A stretch of DNA of 64,000 bases from Thalassobaculum litoreum DSM 18839 (GTDB lineage: Bacteria; Pseudomonadota; Alphaproteobacteria; Thalassobaculales; Thalassobaculaceae): contig NZ_FNBW01000002.1 of NCBI RefSeq assembly GCF_900102465.1, positions 124,001-188,000 of the forward strand, in the 5' to 3' direction. The position numbers and the translations under genes are program-made. The notes below the pieces were generated by a model that saw nothing but the letters and a program-made list of their open reading frames with translations, ran no database searches and was not told the origin of the DNA. Of the stretch, positions 1 to 7,991 are shown in pieces; position 1 is the stretch's first letter; each line of letters begins with the position of its first letter.

Positions 1-1132
1 GCGCGAAGCAGCCGGTCACCATCAGCCGCTGGATGTGATGGGCATAGGCCTCGCGCCGGGTCTGGCCGATCACCTCGGCAAGACAGCGCATGTCGGTCTC
101 GCCGCTCCAGTAGAAGCCCGGCAGTGGCCGGTCGGCACTAAAGGCGTTCGTGTCGGCGTAGTCCGGCATGGCGTGCCAGTAGATGCCGCGCACGTATTCC
201 CGCCAGCCGAGGATCTGGCGGATGAACCCTTCCGCCGCGTTCAGGGGAGCCGCACCGTCGCGATAGGCCGCCTCGACCCGTTCGATCACCTCGCGCGGCC
301 GCAGCAATCCGATGTTCAAGGCCGGCGAGATCAGCGAATGGAACAGAAACGGCTCGCCCACCGCCATGGCGTCCTGATAGTCGCCGAACCGCGCGAGTCC
401 GTGCTCCACGAACCGGTCGAGCAGGTCGAGCGCCTGCTCCCGGGTGACCGGAAAGCGAAAGCCGTCCAGATCGCCGAAATTATCCGCGAACCGGTCGGCG
501 ACCAGGGCAAGAACCTCCTCGGTGACCGCATCCGGCGCATACCCCTCGAAGCCCGGCGCCCGCAGCCCCTTCGGCAGCGACTTGCGGTTCTCCTTGTCGA
601 AGTTCCATTCCCCGCCGGCCGGAGCCCTGCCGTCCATCAGGATGCCGGTGCGCTTGCGCATCTCGCGATAGAAATGCTCCATGCGGAAGGTCTTGCGCCC
701 CTCGGCCCAGGCGGAGAAGGCGTCGCGGGAACACAGGAAGCGATCGTCGGCCCGGATCTCCACCGCCACGCCCAGCGCCGTCTCCCAGGCCTTCATGTCC
801 TGCTCGACCCGCCATTCGCCCGGTTCCGTCACCACGACACGGTCGGGCCCATGGCGTTTGACCGCCCGGGCGAGTTCGCCGGTGAAGCTGCCGGTGTTGT
901 CCCGATCATCGAGGCGCACGTAGTCGACCGCCACGCCGTCTGCCTCCAGCCCGGCCACGAAATGACGCATGGCGGCGAGAATCAGGGCGATCTTCTTGGG
1001 GTGGTGCGGTACATAGGTCGCCTCGTCCGCCACCTCCACCATCAGAACCACGTCCGCGTCCGGCTCGAGATCCGTCAGGCTGGAGAGTGCCCGGTCAAGC
1101 TGGTCGCCGAGGACGAAGCGCAGGACCGTCAC
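1..1132 (-). CDS. Cryptochrome/photolyase-related protein (FeS photolyase family), 3' end outside window
   Basis: Flavoprotein predicted to repair UV photoproducts in DNA, of the deoxyribodipyrimidine photolyase-related (COG3046, PhrB-like) family. The 377 visible codons start at a GTG reading VTVLRFVLGDQLDRALSSL, the usual FVLGDQL opening of the family. Further family motifs seen are MEHFYREMR, GGEWNFDKENR and, near the window edge, AYAHHIQRLMVTG. The C-terminal part, which in this family carries the four iron-sulfur cysteines, lies beyond position 1, so the cluster cannot be confirmed. The GTG overlaps the stop of the upstream Tat-protein gene by 4 nt (GTGA), so the two are probably translationally coupled. 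UV repair suits a light-exposed phototroph, which is inference. Family assignment is firm; CPD versus 6-4 specificity is not determinable. Confidence 0.88.
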   Translation of the reverse strand, partial: MTVLRFVLGDQLDRALSSLTDLEPDADVVLMVEVADEATYVPHHPKKIALILAAMRHFVAGLEADGVAVDYVRLDDRDNTGSFTGELARAVKRHGPDRVVVTEPGEWRVEQDMKAWETALGVAVEIRADDRFLCSRDAFSAWAEGRKTFRMEHFYREMRKRTGILMDGRAPAGGEWNFDKENRKSLPKGLRAPGFEGYAPDAVTEEVLALVADRFADNFGDLDGFRFPVTREQALDLLDRFVEHGLARFGDYQDAMAVGEPFLFHSLISPALNIGLLRPREVIERVEAAYRDGAAPLNAAEGFIRQILGWREYVRGIYWHAMPDYADTNAFSADRPLPGFYWSGETDMRCLAEVIGQTRREAYAHHIQRLMVTGCFA

Positions 1133-1923
1133 GCGGTCCCCGGCGGCGGCAGCGCGATGCCGGTCGACAGGGGCGAGCCGAACTGCCCCTCGTCCTCCGG
1201 CGCCGGCGCGACCCGTGTGTACTCCATGAAGCCGCCCTTGATGGTGAAGGCCATCTTCTGCCAGACCCGGTCCGCGTCGTACCAGAAGTCCAGGTCGATA
1301 TCCCCGCGCATGGCGAAGCGGTCGGCCTCCACCGGCCGGCCCATCGCCTCGATCCGTTCGCTGCCGACCCTGGCGATGTCGAATTCCAGGATCCGACCGA
1401 GCTGGCTGTCCAGCATGCGGGAGGAGTCAGTGAAGCGCGGGTGCCAGTAGCTCGACGGCAGGATGTCCGCCGGCGCCGTCACCGGCCCCTCCATCCCCTC
1501 CACGTCGAAGCCGCCCGGCACGGCACGGCCTTTGACCTGCTGCGCGTCGCCGTTGTCGTTGGTCACCGTCTCAAGCCGCACCAGACGGCCGTCGCGCCAG
1601 GTCTCGCGGGACCGGTGCTCGTAGCGGTAGACGGGGATGAAGGCCAGCGACACCATGAACCCGATGAAGACATCGACCTGCAGGTCCTGCCCCACGGGGC
1701 GGTAGCGCTCCATCACATGGCCGATCGGGTTGCCGTCGCGCGTCACCTGGAACTTGAGGATGCTGGGATAGGCGGAGGCGAGCGACGGCGCCGCCATCGC
1801 ATCGGACCCACCCCAGAGCGTCGCCGCCCCGGTGGCCGCCAAGCCACCGAGGACCGCGCGGCGGGAGAACGGCCGCCGAGAAAACGGCCGATGGGTATGT
1901 GGACGGGAGATAGTGCCGCTCAT
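1129..1923 (-). CDS. Tat-exported DUF6134-like protein
   Basis: Predicted periplasmic protein of 264 aa with no known function. The N-terminus has a twin-arginine signal, SRRAVLGGLAATGAATL, ending near AMAAP at about residues 45-50. The RPFSR segment just before it is duplicated in tandem, so two consecutive SRR pairs are present. The mature part resembles the DUF6134 family (IGHVMERYR, WHPRFTDSSRMLDSQLG). The start was placed at the ATG before SGTISRP, because a longer in-frame extension upstream adds only low-complexity sequence before the signal peptide. It is the first gene of a two-gene unit with the photolyase (4-nt overlap). The family name is from recollection of the fold; the signal peptide is directly visible. 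Confidence 0.75.
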   Translation of the reverse strand: MSGTISRPHTHRPFSRRPFSRRAVLGGLAATGAATLWGGSDAMAAPSLASAYPSILKFQVTRDGNPIGHVMERYRPVGQDLQVDVFIGFMVSLAFIPVYRYEHRSRETWRDGRLVRLETVTNDNGDAQQVKGRAVPGGFDVEGMEGPVTAPADILPSSYWHPRFTDSSRMLDSQLGRILEFDIARVGSERIEAMGRPVEADRFAMRGDIDLDFWYDADRVWQKMAFTIKGGFMEYTRVAPAPEDEGQFGSPLSTGIALPPPGTA

Positions 1924-2077
1924 GCTGATCTCTTTGCCGGTCTGCGCCCCCTGGCTTCGCGCCTGTCTACGGTACGCGGCAAGGAACGGATCACCCGTGT
2001 GACGGTTGCCCGGGTGGTGGGATGGGGGGCGCTGCGCTATATCTTGGGGAGCAGACACACGAACGGATCCGAGGCCG

Positions 2078-2578
2078 GTGAGCAGCTTTCCCCATAGCGA
2101 CCATGATCACGACCGCTGCGTCGCCGATGCCCTGTCCTCGGCCGAGATCGTGTGCATGCAGCGCGGTGCCCGGCTGACGGACCTGCGCCGCCGGGTGCTG
2201 GAGCTGATCTGGGACAGCCACGCGCCGATCGGCGCCTATGACCTGATCGACAAGCTGAGCCGGGCCCGCGCCGATGACGGCGCGGACGGCCGCGTCGCGC
2301 CGCCGACCGTGTACCGCGCCCTGGAATTCCTCATCGAGCAGGGGCTGGTCCATCGGATCGAAAGCCTGAACGCCTTCGTCGGCTGCGCGGAGCCCGAGCG
2401 GCCGCATCGCGGCTACTTCCTGATCTGCCAGAGCTGCGGCGCCGCGCATGAGCTGGCCGGCGGCGCGCTGGACCGGGAACTGCGGAACTACGCCGACGGT
2501 CTGGATTTCCAGGTCAAGCGGATCGCCATCGAGGTGGCCGGGCTCTGCGCGGATTGCCGCGAGCCGGCCACCGCCTAG
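2078..2578 (+). CDS. Fur-family regulator, Zur-like
   Basis: Metal-sensing repressor of about 166 aa. A winged-helix segment is seen at residues 73-93 (APPTVYRALEFLIEQGLV). There are two CxxC pairs, C117/C120 (CQSC) and C157/C160 (CADC), the usual structural zinc site of Fur and Zur proteins. The N-terminus is His/Asp-rich (HSDHDHDRC). The next gene is a CobW/COG0523 GTPase with a His-rich loop, which favours zinc (Zur) over iron, but no Zur box was identified. The start is uncertain: a GTG at 2078 with GAGG just upstream was chosen over a TTG at 2006, which would add 24 residues unlike the family. A protein of this family could also be Irr- or Fur-like; the neighbour argues for Zur. Confidence 0.85.
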   Translation: MSSFPHSDHDHDRCVADALSSAEIVCMQRGARLTDLRRRVLELIWDSHAPIGAYDLIDKLSRARADDGADGRVAPPTVYRALEFLIEQGLVHRIESLNAFVGCAEPERPHRGYFLICQSCGAAHELAGGALDRELRNYADGLDFQVKRIAIEVAGLCADCREPATA

Positions 2579-2621
2579 ACAAGCCCACGACCAGACAACA
2601 AGCCTCTCACGGGAGCCTCCC

Positions 2622-3776
2622 ATGCCCGACGATACAGCCCCTCCCTCCCCGCTGGAGCGGATGCCGGTCTCCATCCTCACCGGCTTTCTCGGCAGCGGTA
2701 AGACCACCCTGCTGAAGGCGCTGCTGGCCCATCCGGGGATGAACCGGGTGGCGGTGATCATCAACGAGTTCGGCGAGATCGGCCTCGACCACACGCTGAT
2801 CGAAAGCGTGGACGAGGACGCCATCCTGCTGAATTCGGGCTGCCTGTGCTGCACCGTGCGCGGCGACCTGCTGGACACCATGAAGTCGCTGTACAAGCGC
2901 CGGGCCAAGGGCGAGGTGGCGGATTTCGACCGGATCGTGATCGAGACGACCGGCCTGGCCGATCCGGCGCCGATCCTGCATACCATGATGTCCGACGGCT
3001 TCCTGGTCACCCGCTTCACCCTGGACGGGGTGGTCACCGTGGTCGACGCGGTCAACGCCATGACCCAGTTCGATCGCCAGTTCGAGAGCGTGAAACAGGC
3101 GGCGGTCGCCGACCGGGTTGTGCTGACCAAGACCGACCTGATCCCCGAGGAGGCCGCCCAGGCGGTCGAGCAGCGGATCACGGCGATCAATCCCGCCGCC
3201 CCGGTGCTGCGGGTGATCAGCGGCGACATCGACCCGGCCGAGCTGTTCAACGCCGGCCTGTACAACCCGATGACCAAATCCTCCGATGTGCAGCGCTGGC
3301 TGAAGGAGGAGGCCTATCGGGACACCGAGGGCCACGTCTATCACCGCCCCGGGGAACAAGAGGCCGAGGACGGACACCATCATCATGATCACGGGCACGA
3401 CCATAGCCACGACCATAGCCACGACCATGCCCACGGCCATCACCATCACGACGTGAACCGGCACGACGACCACATCCGGGCGTTCTGCCTGACCTTCGAC
3501 GAGCCGTTTCCGTGGAATAAGATCGCGCCGGCCCTGGACATGCTGGTCCAGACCCACGGCGCCAACCTGCTGCGGATGAAGGGCATTCTGAACGTCGTGG
3601 AGATCGACCAGCCGGTGGTGGTGCACGCGGTGCAGCACCTGTTCCACCCGCCGGCCAAGCTCGACGCCTGGCCCGACGACGACCGCCGCTCCAAGCTGGT
3701 GATCATCGCCCGCGACATGGAACAGGATCAGATGACCCGGATCTTCAACAGCTACCTGGCGCTGGAGTTCGCGTAA
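2622..3776 (+). CDS. CobW/COG0523 family GTPase, putative zinc chaperone
   Basis: G3E-family P-loop GTPase of 384 aa, predicted to deliver zinc or another metal to client proteins in the cytoplasm. Walker A is GFLGSGKTT (residues 21-29), and the family metal site GCLCC (73-77) follows. ETTGLADP and TKTD complete the GTPase motifs. A His/Asp-rich stretch at about residues 251-285 separates the GTPase domain from the C-terminal CobW_C domain; such loops bind metal in COG0523 proteins. The ATG at 2622 follows a GGGAG. It lies 43 bp after the Zur-like gene in the same direction, so the pair is probably a zinc-starvation operon (inference). The metal could also be cobalt, although no cobalamin genes are adjacent. 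Confidence 0.9.
   Translation: MPDDTAPPSPLERMPVSILTGFLGSGKTTLLKALLAHPGMNRVAVIINEFGEIGLDHTLIESVDEDAILLNSGCLCCTVRGDLLDTMKSLYKRRAKGEVADFDRIVIETTGLADPAPILHTMMSDGFLVTRFTLDGVVTVVDAVNAMTQFDRQFESVKQAAVADRVVLTKTDLIPEEAAQAVEQRITAINPAAPVLRVISGDIDPAELFNAGLYNPMTKSSDVQRWLKEEAYRDTEGHVYHRPGEQEAEDGHHHHDHGHDHSHDHSHDHAHGHHHHDVNRHDDHIRAFCLTFDEPFPWNKIAPALDMLVQTHGANLLRMKGILNVVEIDQPVVVHAVQHLFHPPAKLDAWPDDDRRSKLVIIARDMEQDQMTRIFNSYLALEFA
3399..3434 (+). repeat. In-frame 12-bp tandem repeat coding the His-rich loop
   Basis: Three consecutive 12-bp units, GACCATAGCCAC twice and then GACCATGCCCAC, encode Asp-His-Ser-His type units in the CobW-like GTPase. The unit length is a multiple of three, so gain or loss of copies would change the length of the metal-binding loop without a frameshift. 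Confidence 0.85.
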
Positions 3777-3785
3777 GCGGGCGGA

Positions 3786-4322
3786 TCACTTCCCCGGCAC
3801 GAACCCGGCGGTGCCCATGATGGCGATGCCGCCGCTGTACGGCACCGGGCGGGCCTGGATCAGGATCCGGCGGCGCCAGCCGTCGCCCTGGTCGAGCGAG
3901 TAGGAGGCGCGGAACTCCCCGCTCTGCTTGGTCTCGAAAATATCCTGAGTGAAGCCGAGGGCGTCCTTGGAGAACCAGAATCCGACCTGGTCGCGCAGGT
4001 TGTCGATGTCGTTGTACTTAGAGACCACGAAGCAATGGTCCGGCCGGTCCGAGGCGACCAGCACGTCGTGCTGGGTGTTGTACTTCCATACCCGGCCCGG
4101 CTGGCCCTGCAGCCACTGCTCGGCCAGCTCGTCCGGCAGTTCGATCATCCCCTCGGTGACGATCGGGGTCTGGTTATGGGCGGCCGGCATGCAGCGGGTC
4201 AGGAAGGCCTCCAGGAACGTCCGGTTATGGGCCACCCCCCGGTCGTCGGCGACGGCGGCCGCCGCTCCTAGTCCGAGCCAAAGTCCCAACAGGCACAGCA
4301 GCAGCTTACGCATCGCGGTCAC
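3786..4322 (-). CDS. Secreted hypothetical protein
   Basis: A 178-aa protein with a clear Sec signal peptide (MRKLLLCLLGLWLGLGAAAA, cleavage near AVADD). The mature part is about 150 aa with no family I recognise. It contains NRTFLEAFLTRCMP, HDVLVASDRPDHCF and a C-terminal RRRILIQARPVPYSGG. Two cysteines could form one disulfide. The start is either GTG at 4322 or ATG at 4313; GAGGAA lies upstream of both. It begins 10 nt after the stop of the AEC carrier gene and is probably co-transcribed with it. It converges on the CobW gene with only 9 nt between stops. Function unknown; periplasmic location is inferred from the signal peptide. Confidence 0.7.
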   Translation of the reverse strand: MTAMRKLLLCLLGLWLGLGAAAAVADDRGVAHNRTFLEAFLTRCMPAAHNQTPIVTEGMIELPDELAEQWLQGQPGRVWKYNTQHDVLVASDRPDHCFVVSKYNDIDNLRDQVGFWFSKDALGFTQDIFETKQSGEFRASYSLDQGDGWRRRILIQARPVPYSGGIAIMGTAGFVPGK

Positions 4323-4332
4323 ACTTCCTCGC

Positions 4333-5220
4333 TCAGGTTCCCGGCATCACCAGGTACAGCACCAGCGGCAGCGAGACGAAGCTGAACAGGGTGGACAGCA
4401 CCACCGCTCCGGCCAGGGTTTCCGGCGAGCGACCGTAGCGCAAAGCGAACAGGTAGGTGAACACCGCCACCGGCAGGGACGACTGGATGATCAGCACCCC
4501 GGCCATCACCGGCGGCAGGTCGAAGGCCCAGGCGGTCGCCGTGCCGATGCCGAATCCCATCACCATGCGGGTCACCGCCACCGCCAGGCTCTCGCCGAGC
4601 GAGGAGATCCGCAGTTGGGCGATGGACACGCCGAGCGCGATCAGCATCACCGGGATGGTCACGCCGGACAGCAACTGCGTGGTCTTGGCGATCGGTTCCG
4701 GCACGGTGATCTCGAAGCTCATGACCAGCAGGGCCAGGACCAGCGCATAGGCCACCGGCGAGGTCAGCAGCAGGCGGAACGACGCCTTGCCGGCGGCGAT
4801 CGCCACGCCGACGGTGAACTGCAGGACGATCATCACCGCGAAGAACGACACCGCCGACGCCAGCCCCGCCTCTCCGAACGCGAACAGGCAGACCGGCAGG
4901 CCGATATTGCCGCAGTTGGGAAACATCAGCGCCGGCAGGAAGGCCGCCTTGGAGAACCCGGCGATCATCAGCCAGATCAGCCCGACCACCGCGAAACCGG
5001 CGATCGCCGTCAGGGAGGCCGCCGCCATCAGCCCGAAATCGCCCAGCGACACATCCAGCCGCGTCAGGGTGTCGAACACGATGCAGGGCGTGCCGATATT
5101 GACCGTGAGCCCCGTCACCGTCTCGCTGTCGAACGGCCGGTCCATGCGCCGCCAGACCCAGCCGATCGCCGCGCAGGCGAAAACCGGTGAGACGAGCGCG
5201 AGTAGGTCGAGCAGGATCAA
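4333..5220 (-). CDS. AEC-family (auxin efflux carrier-like) transporter
   Basis: Inner-membrane carrier of about 295 aa with roughly ten hydrophobic segments, of the AEC superfamily that includes malonate and other organic-acid exporters. Family features are LALVSPVFACAAIGW at the start, the FPNCGNIGLPV motif in the middle and PVMLIALGVSIAQL in the second half. The chosen start is TTG at 5220, which puts the first membrane helix at the N-terminus and has GGAG 9 nt upstream. An in-frame TTG at 5259 would add 13 Pro-rich residues. The substrate is not predictable. It is followed by the secreted hypothetical gene in the same direction. Confidence 0.82.
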   Translation of the reverse strand: MILLDLLALVSPVFACAAIGWVWRRMDRPFDSETVTGLTVNIGTPCIVFDTLTRLDVSLGDFGLMAAASLTAIAGFAVVGLIWLMIAGFSKAAFLPALMFPNCGNIGLPVCLFAFGEAGLASAVSFFAVMIVLQFTVGVAIAAGKASFRLLLTSPVAYALVLALLVMSFEITVPEPIAKTTQLLSGVTIPVMLIALGVSIAQLRISSLGESLAVAVTRMVMGFGIGTATAWAFDLPPVMAGVLIIQSSLPVAVFTYLFALRYGRSPETLAGAVVLSTLFSFVSLPLVLYLVMPGT

Positions 5221-5424
5221 GCGGGGCGTCTCCGGTGCGGGTGGCCCGTGACCGGGCAATCGGTGTTATGTAGCGGAGCCGGGGGGCGCCGTCACGCCAT
5301 CGCCTTCGCACCTGCAAGATGACCCGCGCCTCCGGGCACGACTGCCGTTCCGCGCGGCCCCTTGTCAAACGCCGGCGGCTGCGGCACCTGTGCGGCAACC
5401 AATAAGACACATCAGGAGAGGCGC

Positions 5425-6060
5425 ATGATCTTCTACGAGCCGGGACAGCACAAAGAGCACGGGTTCAGCCACGATCCGTTCAAGGCCTTCGTCAGCCCGC
5501 GCCCGATCGGCTGGATCGGTTCGATCGACGATCAGGGCCGCACCAACCTCGCGCCCTACAGTTTCTTCAACGCCATGGCCTCGAACCCGCCCCAGGTGGT
5601 GTTCGGTACCGGCAGCCGGCCTGACGGCAGCAAGAAGGACAGCCAGCTCAACATCGAGCAGACCGGGCAGTTCACCCTCAGCATCGTCGGCCATGCGCTG
5701 AAGGACGACATGAACGCCAGTTCGGCCGCCCTGCCCCATGGCGAGAGCGAGTTCGAGACGGCCGGAATCGAGGGTGCCGCCTCGCGCCTGGTCAAGCCGC
5801 TCTGGGTCGCCAAGGCGCCGATCGCGTTCGAATGCGTCTACCGGCAGACGATCGAGATGGAATGCTGGGACGCCTCCCATAAGAACTACATGCTGATCGG
5901 CACGGTGATCGGAATCCACGTGTCCGAGGACGTGGTGGTCGACGGCAAGGCGGACGTCACCAAGTGGCAGCCGGTCTCGCGGCTGGGCTATTACGACTAC
6001 GCCACGGTGACCGAGGTGTTCGAGATGTTCCGCCCGGAAGGCGCGCCGCGCCCGACCTGA
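5425..6060 (+). CDS. Flavin reductase-like FMN-binding protein
   Basis: Cytoplasmic protein of 211 aa of the flavin reductase-like / FMN-binding split-barrel family (DIM6/NTAB, PF01613). It opens with FVSPRPIGWIGSIDDQGRTNLAPYSFFNAM, quoted here in parts as FVSPRPIGWI and NLAPYSFFN, the signature for flavin binding. SQLNIEQTGQFTLSIV and NYMLIGTVIGIHVSEDVV follow. The ATG at 5425 has AGGAGAG 6 nt upstream. Such proteins reduce FMN or FAD for monooxygenases or act as flavoprotein oxidoreductases; no partner monooxygenase is adjacent, so the exact role is open. It stands alone and is divergent from the AEC gene. Confidence 0.85.
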   Translation: MIFYEPGQHKEHGFSHDPFKAFVSPRPIGWIGSIDDQGRTNLAPYSFFNAMASNPPQVVFGTGSRPDGSKKDSQLNIEQTGQFTLSIVGHALKDDMNASSAALPHGESEFETAGIEGAASRLVKPLWVAKAPIAFECVYRQTIEMECWDASHKNYMLIGTVIGIHVSEDVVVDGKADVTKWQPVSRLGYYDYATVTEVFEMFRPEGAPRPT

Positions 6061-6107
6061 GGGGGGGGTGAGTTCCCTCCTGCTCTGACCCTCCCATCAT
6101 CCTCAGA

Positions 6108-6136
6108 GCACTCCCCGGATTTATTCCGGGGAGTGC
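6108..6136. repeat. Perfect 12-bp palindromic hairpin, solo copy of a dispersed repeat
   Basis: Arms GCACTCCCCGGA (6108-6119) and TCCGGGGAGTGC (6125-6136) are exact reverse complements around the loop TTTAT. It lies between convergent genes (flavin reductase and quinone oxidoreductase) and has no T-tract, so any terminator role would not be canonical. The same core with the same loop recurs at 62059-62166, which marks it as a dispersed intergenic element. Confidence 0.85.
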
Positions 6137-6165
6137 GTTATGGCTGGTGGTTTGGGGTAAGGCCC

Positions 6166-7140
6166 CTAAACCTTCAGCACCAGCTTGCCGGTCACCGAGC
6201 GGGCCGACAGTGCCGCCAGGGCGTCGCGGGCCTTCTCCAGCGGATAGGTCTCGCTCACCAGCGGCTTGATCTTCCCCGCCGCGTGCAGGTCGAACAGCGC
6301 CTTGAAATTGGCCGCGTCCACGTCCGGCTCGTTGCGGCGGAACTGGCCCCAGAACACGCCGACCACCGCACAGCCCTTCAGCAGGGTCAGGTTCGCCGGC
6401 ACCTGCGGGATCTCGCCGCTGGCGAATCCCACCACCAGATAGCGCCCGTTCCACGCCATCGAGCGCAGGCTCGGCTGCAGCAGGTCGCCGCCGACCGGGT
6501 CGTAGACCACGTCGACCCCGCGTCCGACGGTGATCTCCTTCAGCCGGTCGCGGAACCCCTCCTCGGCGTAGTTCACGACCTCGTCGGCGCCCTGCGCCTG
6601 GGCCACGGCGAGCTTCTCGGCCGTGCTGGCCGCGGCGATCACCTTCGCCCCCAGCGCCTTGGCGATCTGGATCGCCGCCACGCCGACCCCGCCCGACGCG
6701 CCGAGCACCAGCAGGGTCTCGCCCGGCTGGATCGCCGCCCTCTGCACCAGCGCGTGATAGGACGTGCCGTAGGTGATGGCGAAGCCGGCCGCCGTCACCT
6801 CGTCCATGGTCTGCGGACGCCTCAGCAGCCGGTCCGGAGTGGTGACGATCTCCTCGGCGAAACCGCCCCAGGTCGTCGTGGCGATGACCGGATCGCCCAC
6901 CGCGAACTCGGTCACGTCCGACGCCACCTCGACCACCGTGCCGGCGACCTCGCCGCCGGGAGAGAACGGCGGTTCCGGCTTGAACTGGTATTTGCCCTGG
7001 GTGATCAGAACGTCCGGAAAGTTCACCCCGCAGGCGGCAACCTTGAGGCGGACCTGCCCGGCCTCCAGTGGTGCGGAGCCCACCTCCTCGACCACGAGAT
7101 CGTCGATCGAGCCATAGGCCTTGCACAGCACGGCGCGCAT
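6166..7140 (-). CDS. NADPH:quinone oxidoreductase-type medium-chain reductase
   Basis: Zinc-independent MDR-superfamily enzyme of 324 aa, predicted to reduce quinones or alpha,beta-unsaturated carbonyls with NADPH. Seen are the GroES-like N-terminal half (VKVAACGVNFPDVLITQG, written from LKVAACGVNFPDV), PFSPGGEVAGTV, and the nucleotide-binding GASGGVGVAAIQIAK. YDPVGGDLL and TGKLVLKV close the protein as in QOR2/acryloyl-CoA-reductase-like members. Structural-zinc cysteines are absent. The start ATG at 7140 is preceded by GGGAGA. The SufR-like regulator gene lies just upstream on the same strand (64 bp gap) and may control it. The exact substrate is unknown. Confidence 0.85.
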   Translation of the reverse strand: MRAVLCKAYGSIDDLVVEEVGSAPLEAGQVRLKVAACGVNFPDVLITQGKYQFKPEPPFSPGGEVAGTVVEVASDVTEFAVGDPVIATTTWGGFAEEIVTTPDRLLRRPQTMDEVTAAGFAITYGTSYHALVQRAAIQPGETLLVLGASGGVGVAAIQIAKALGAKVIAAASTAEKLAVAQAQGADEVVNYAEEGFRDRLKEITVGRGVDVVYDPVGGDLLQPSLRSMAWNGRYLVVGFASGEIPQVPANLTLLKGCAVVGVFWGQFRRNEPDVDAANFKALFDLHAAGKIKPLVSETYPLEKARDALAALSARSVTGKLVLKV

Positions 7141-7203
7141 GTCTTTCTCCCTGATGATGCTTGTTTGTCTTGGCTTGAGCGGCGGCAATCCGCCGAGTGT
7201 GGC

Positions 7204-7830
7204 TCAGGCGGCGGTCACCCGATAGGCGCAACGTCGCCCGCCGGCGAGCACGTGGTCCACCCGCTCCACCACGGCGTCGCGGCCGAGCGCCTCGCGGAAC
7301 ACGCTGAGCTCGGAGCGGCACAGATTTTGGCAGGCGGCAGCGGCGGCGCAGATCGGGCAGTGGTTCTCGATCAGCAGCAGCGACCCGTCCTCCTCGCGCC
7401 GCCATTCGGCCATGTAGCCCTCGCGATCACGCAAATCGGCGAGACGGGCCACCCGCTGCTCCAGACTGCCGGCCCCGGCAGTGGCCTGCACGTAGATCTG
7501 GCGCTGCTCGGTCTCGCGCCGCGCGATCAGACGGTCGAGCCCTGCATCGCCGAACTCCTCTCGGATCGCGTCGAGCAGCGCGACAGAGAGGTCTGAGTGG
7601 CGGTCGGGAAATCTGGCATGACCGGTCGCGGTCAGGCGCCACAACCGTCTCGGGCGGCCCCGTCCGACGCGCTGGTCCTCAAAAGAGACCAGACCATCGG
7701 CCTCCAGTTTAACCAGAAGCTGCCGCACCGCCTCGCTGGTCACGCCGAACGCGGCGCTGAGGTCGGCGATGCTCTCCGGGCCCCGCGTCTTCAGGCGGAA
7801 CAGGATGCGATCTACCGTCGTCTCGGACAT
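7204..7830 (-). CDS. SufR-like iron-sulfur winged-helix regulator
   Basis: Transcriptional regulator of 208 aa. The N-terminal winged helix is at about residues 6-65 (SIADLSAAFGVTSEAVRQLL, then LVSFEDQRVGRGRPRRLW). The C-terminal half has cysteines at 158, 161, 167, 171 and 201. The C158-C171-C201 spacing (13 and 30) is close to the C-x12-C-x27-C set that binds the 4Fe-4S cluster of cyanobacterial SufR, and ENHCPIC is shared by that family (COG2345). It probably senses iron-sulfur or oxidative status. The chosen start is the ATG before SETTVDRILF. No suf genes are in the window; the nearest possible targets are the quinone oxidoreductase downstream and the chemoreceptor across a divergent promoter region. 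Confidence 0.82.
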   Translation of the reverse strand: MSETTVDRILFRLKTRGPESIADLSAAFGVTSEAVRQLLVKLEADGLVSFEDQRVGRGRPRRLWRLTATGHARFPDRHSDLSVALLDAIREEFGDAGLDRLIARRETEQRQIYVQATAGAGSLEQRVARLADLRDREGYMAEWRREEDGSLLLIENHCPICAAAAACQNLCRSELSVFREALGRDAVVERVDHVLAGGRRCAYRVTAA

Positions 7831-7903
7831 CTCGTTCACTCGTTTAGCCAAGTTCACCCTTGTAAATAGCGACTCTGGCCGGAGATTTCCAGGCGGCGAA
7901 ATT

Positions 7904-7918
7904 TTGTCGGCACGACAA
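7904..7918. promoter_or_regulatory. Perfect 6-3-6 palindrome, candidate operator
   Basis: TTGTCGGCACGACAA is a perfect inverted repeat (TTGTCG, GCA spacer, CGACAA). It lies in the 161-bp region between the divergent SufR-like regulator and the chemoreceptor gene. GTTCAC is also repeated at 7834-7839 and 7852-7857 next to the regulator start. An operator role is inference. Confidence 0.4.
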
Positions 7919-7991
7919 CCACAAATTAACCGGATGTTATTGAACTCGTGGAATTCTGCCTTAACCAAATTTCTCCAGCGGGGAGCCCGTG

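Noticed and set aside
3373-3480. CRISPR-like repeat at the His-rich loop
   Set aside because: Units are only 12 bp, contiguous and coding; there are no spacers.
6108-6136. Rho-independent terminator after the flavin reductase gene
   Set aside because: Perfect stem but no T-tract on either side, and the same core recurs elsewhere as a repeat; annotated as a repeat instead.
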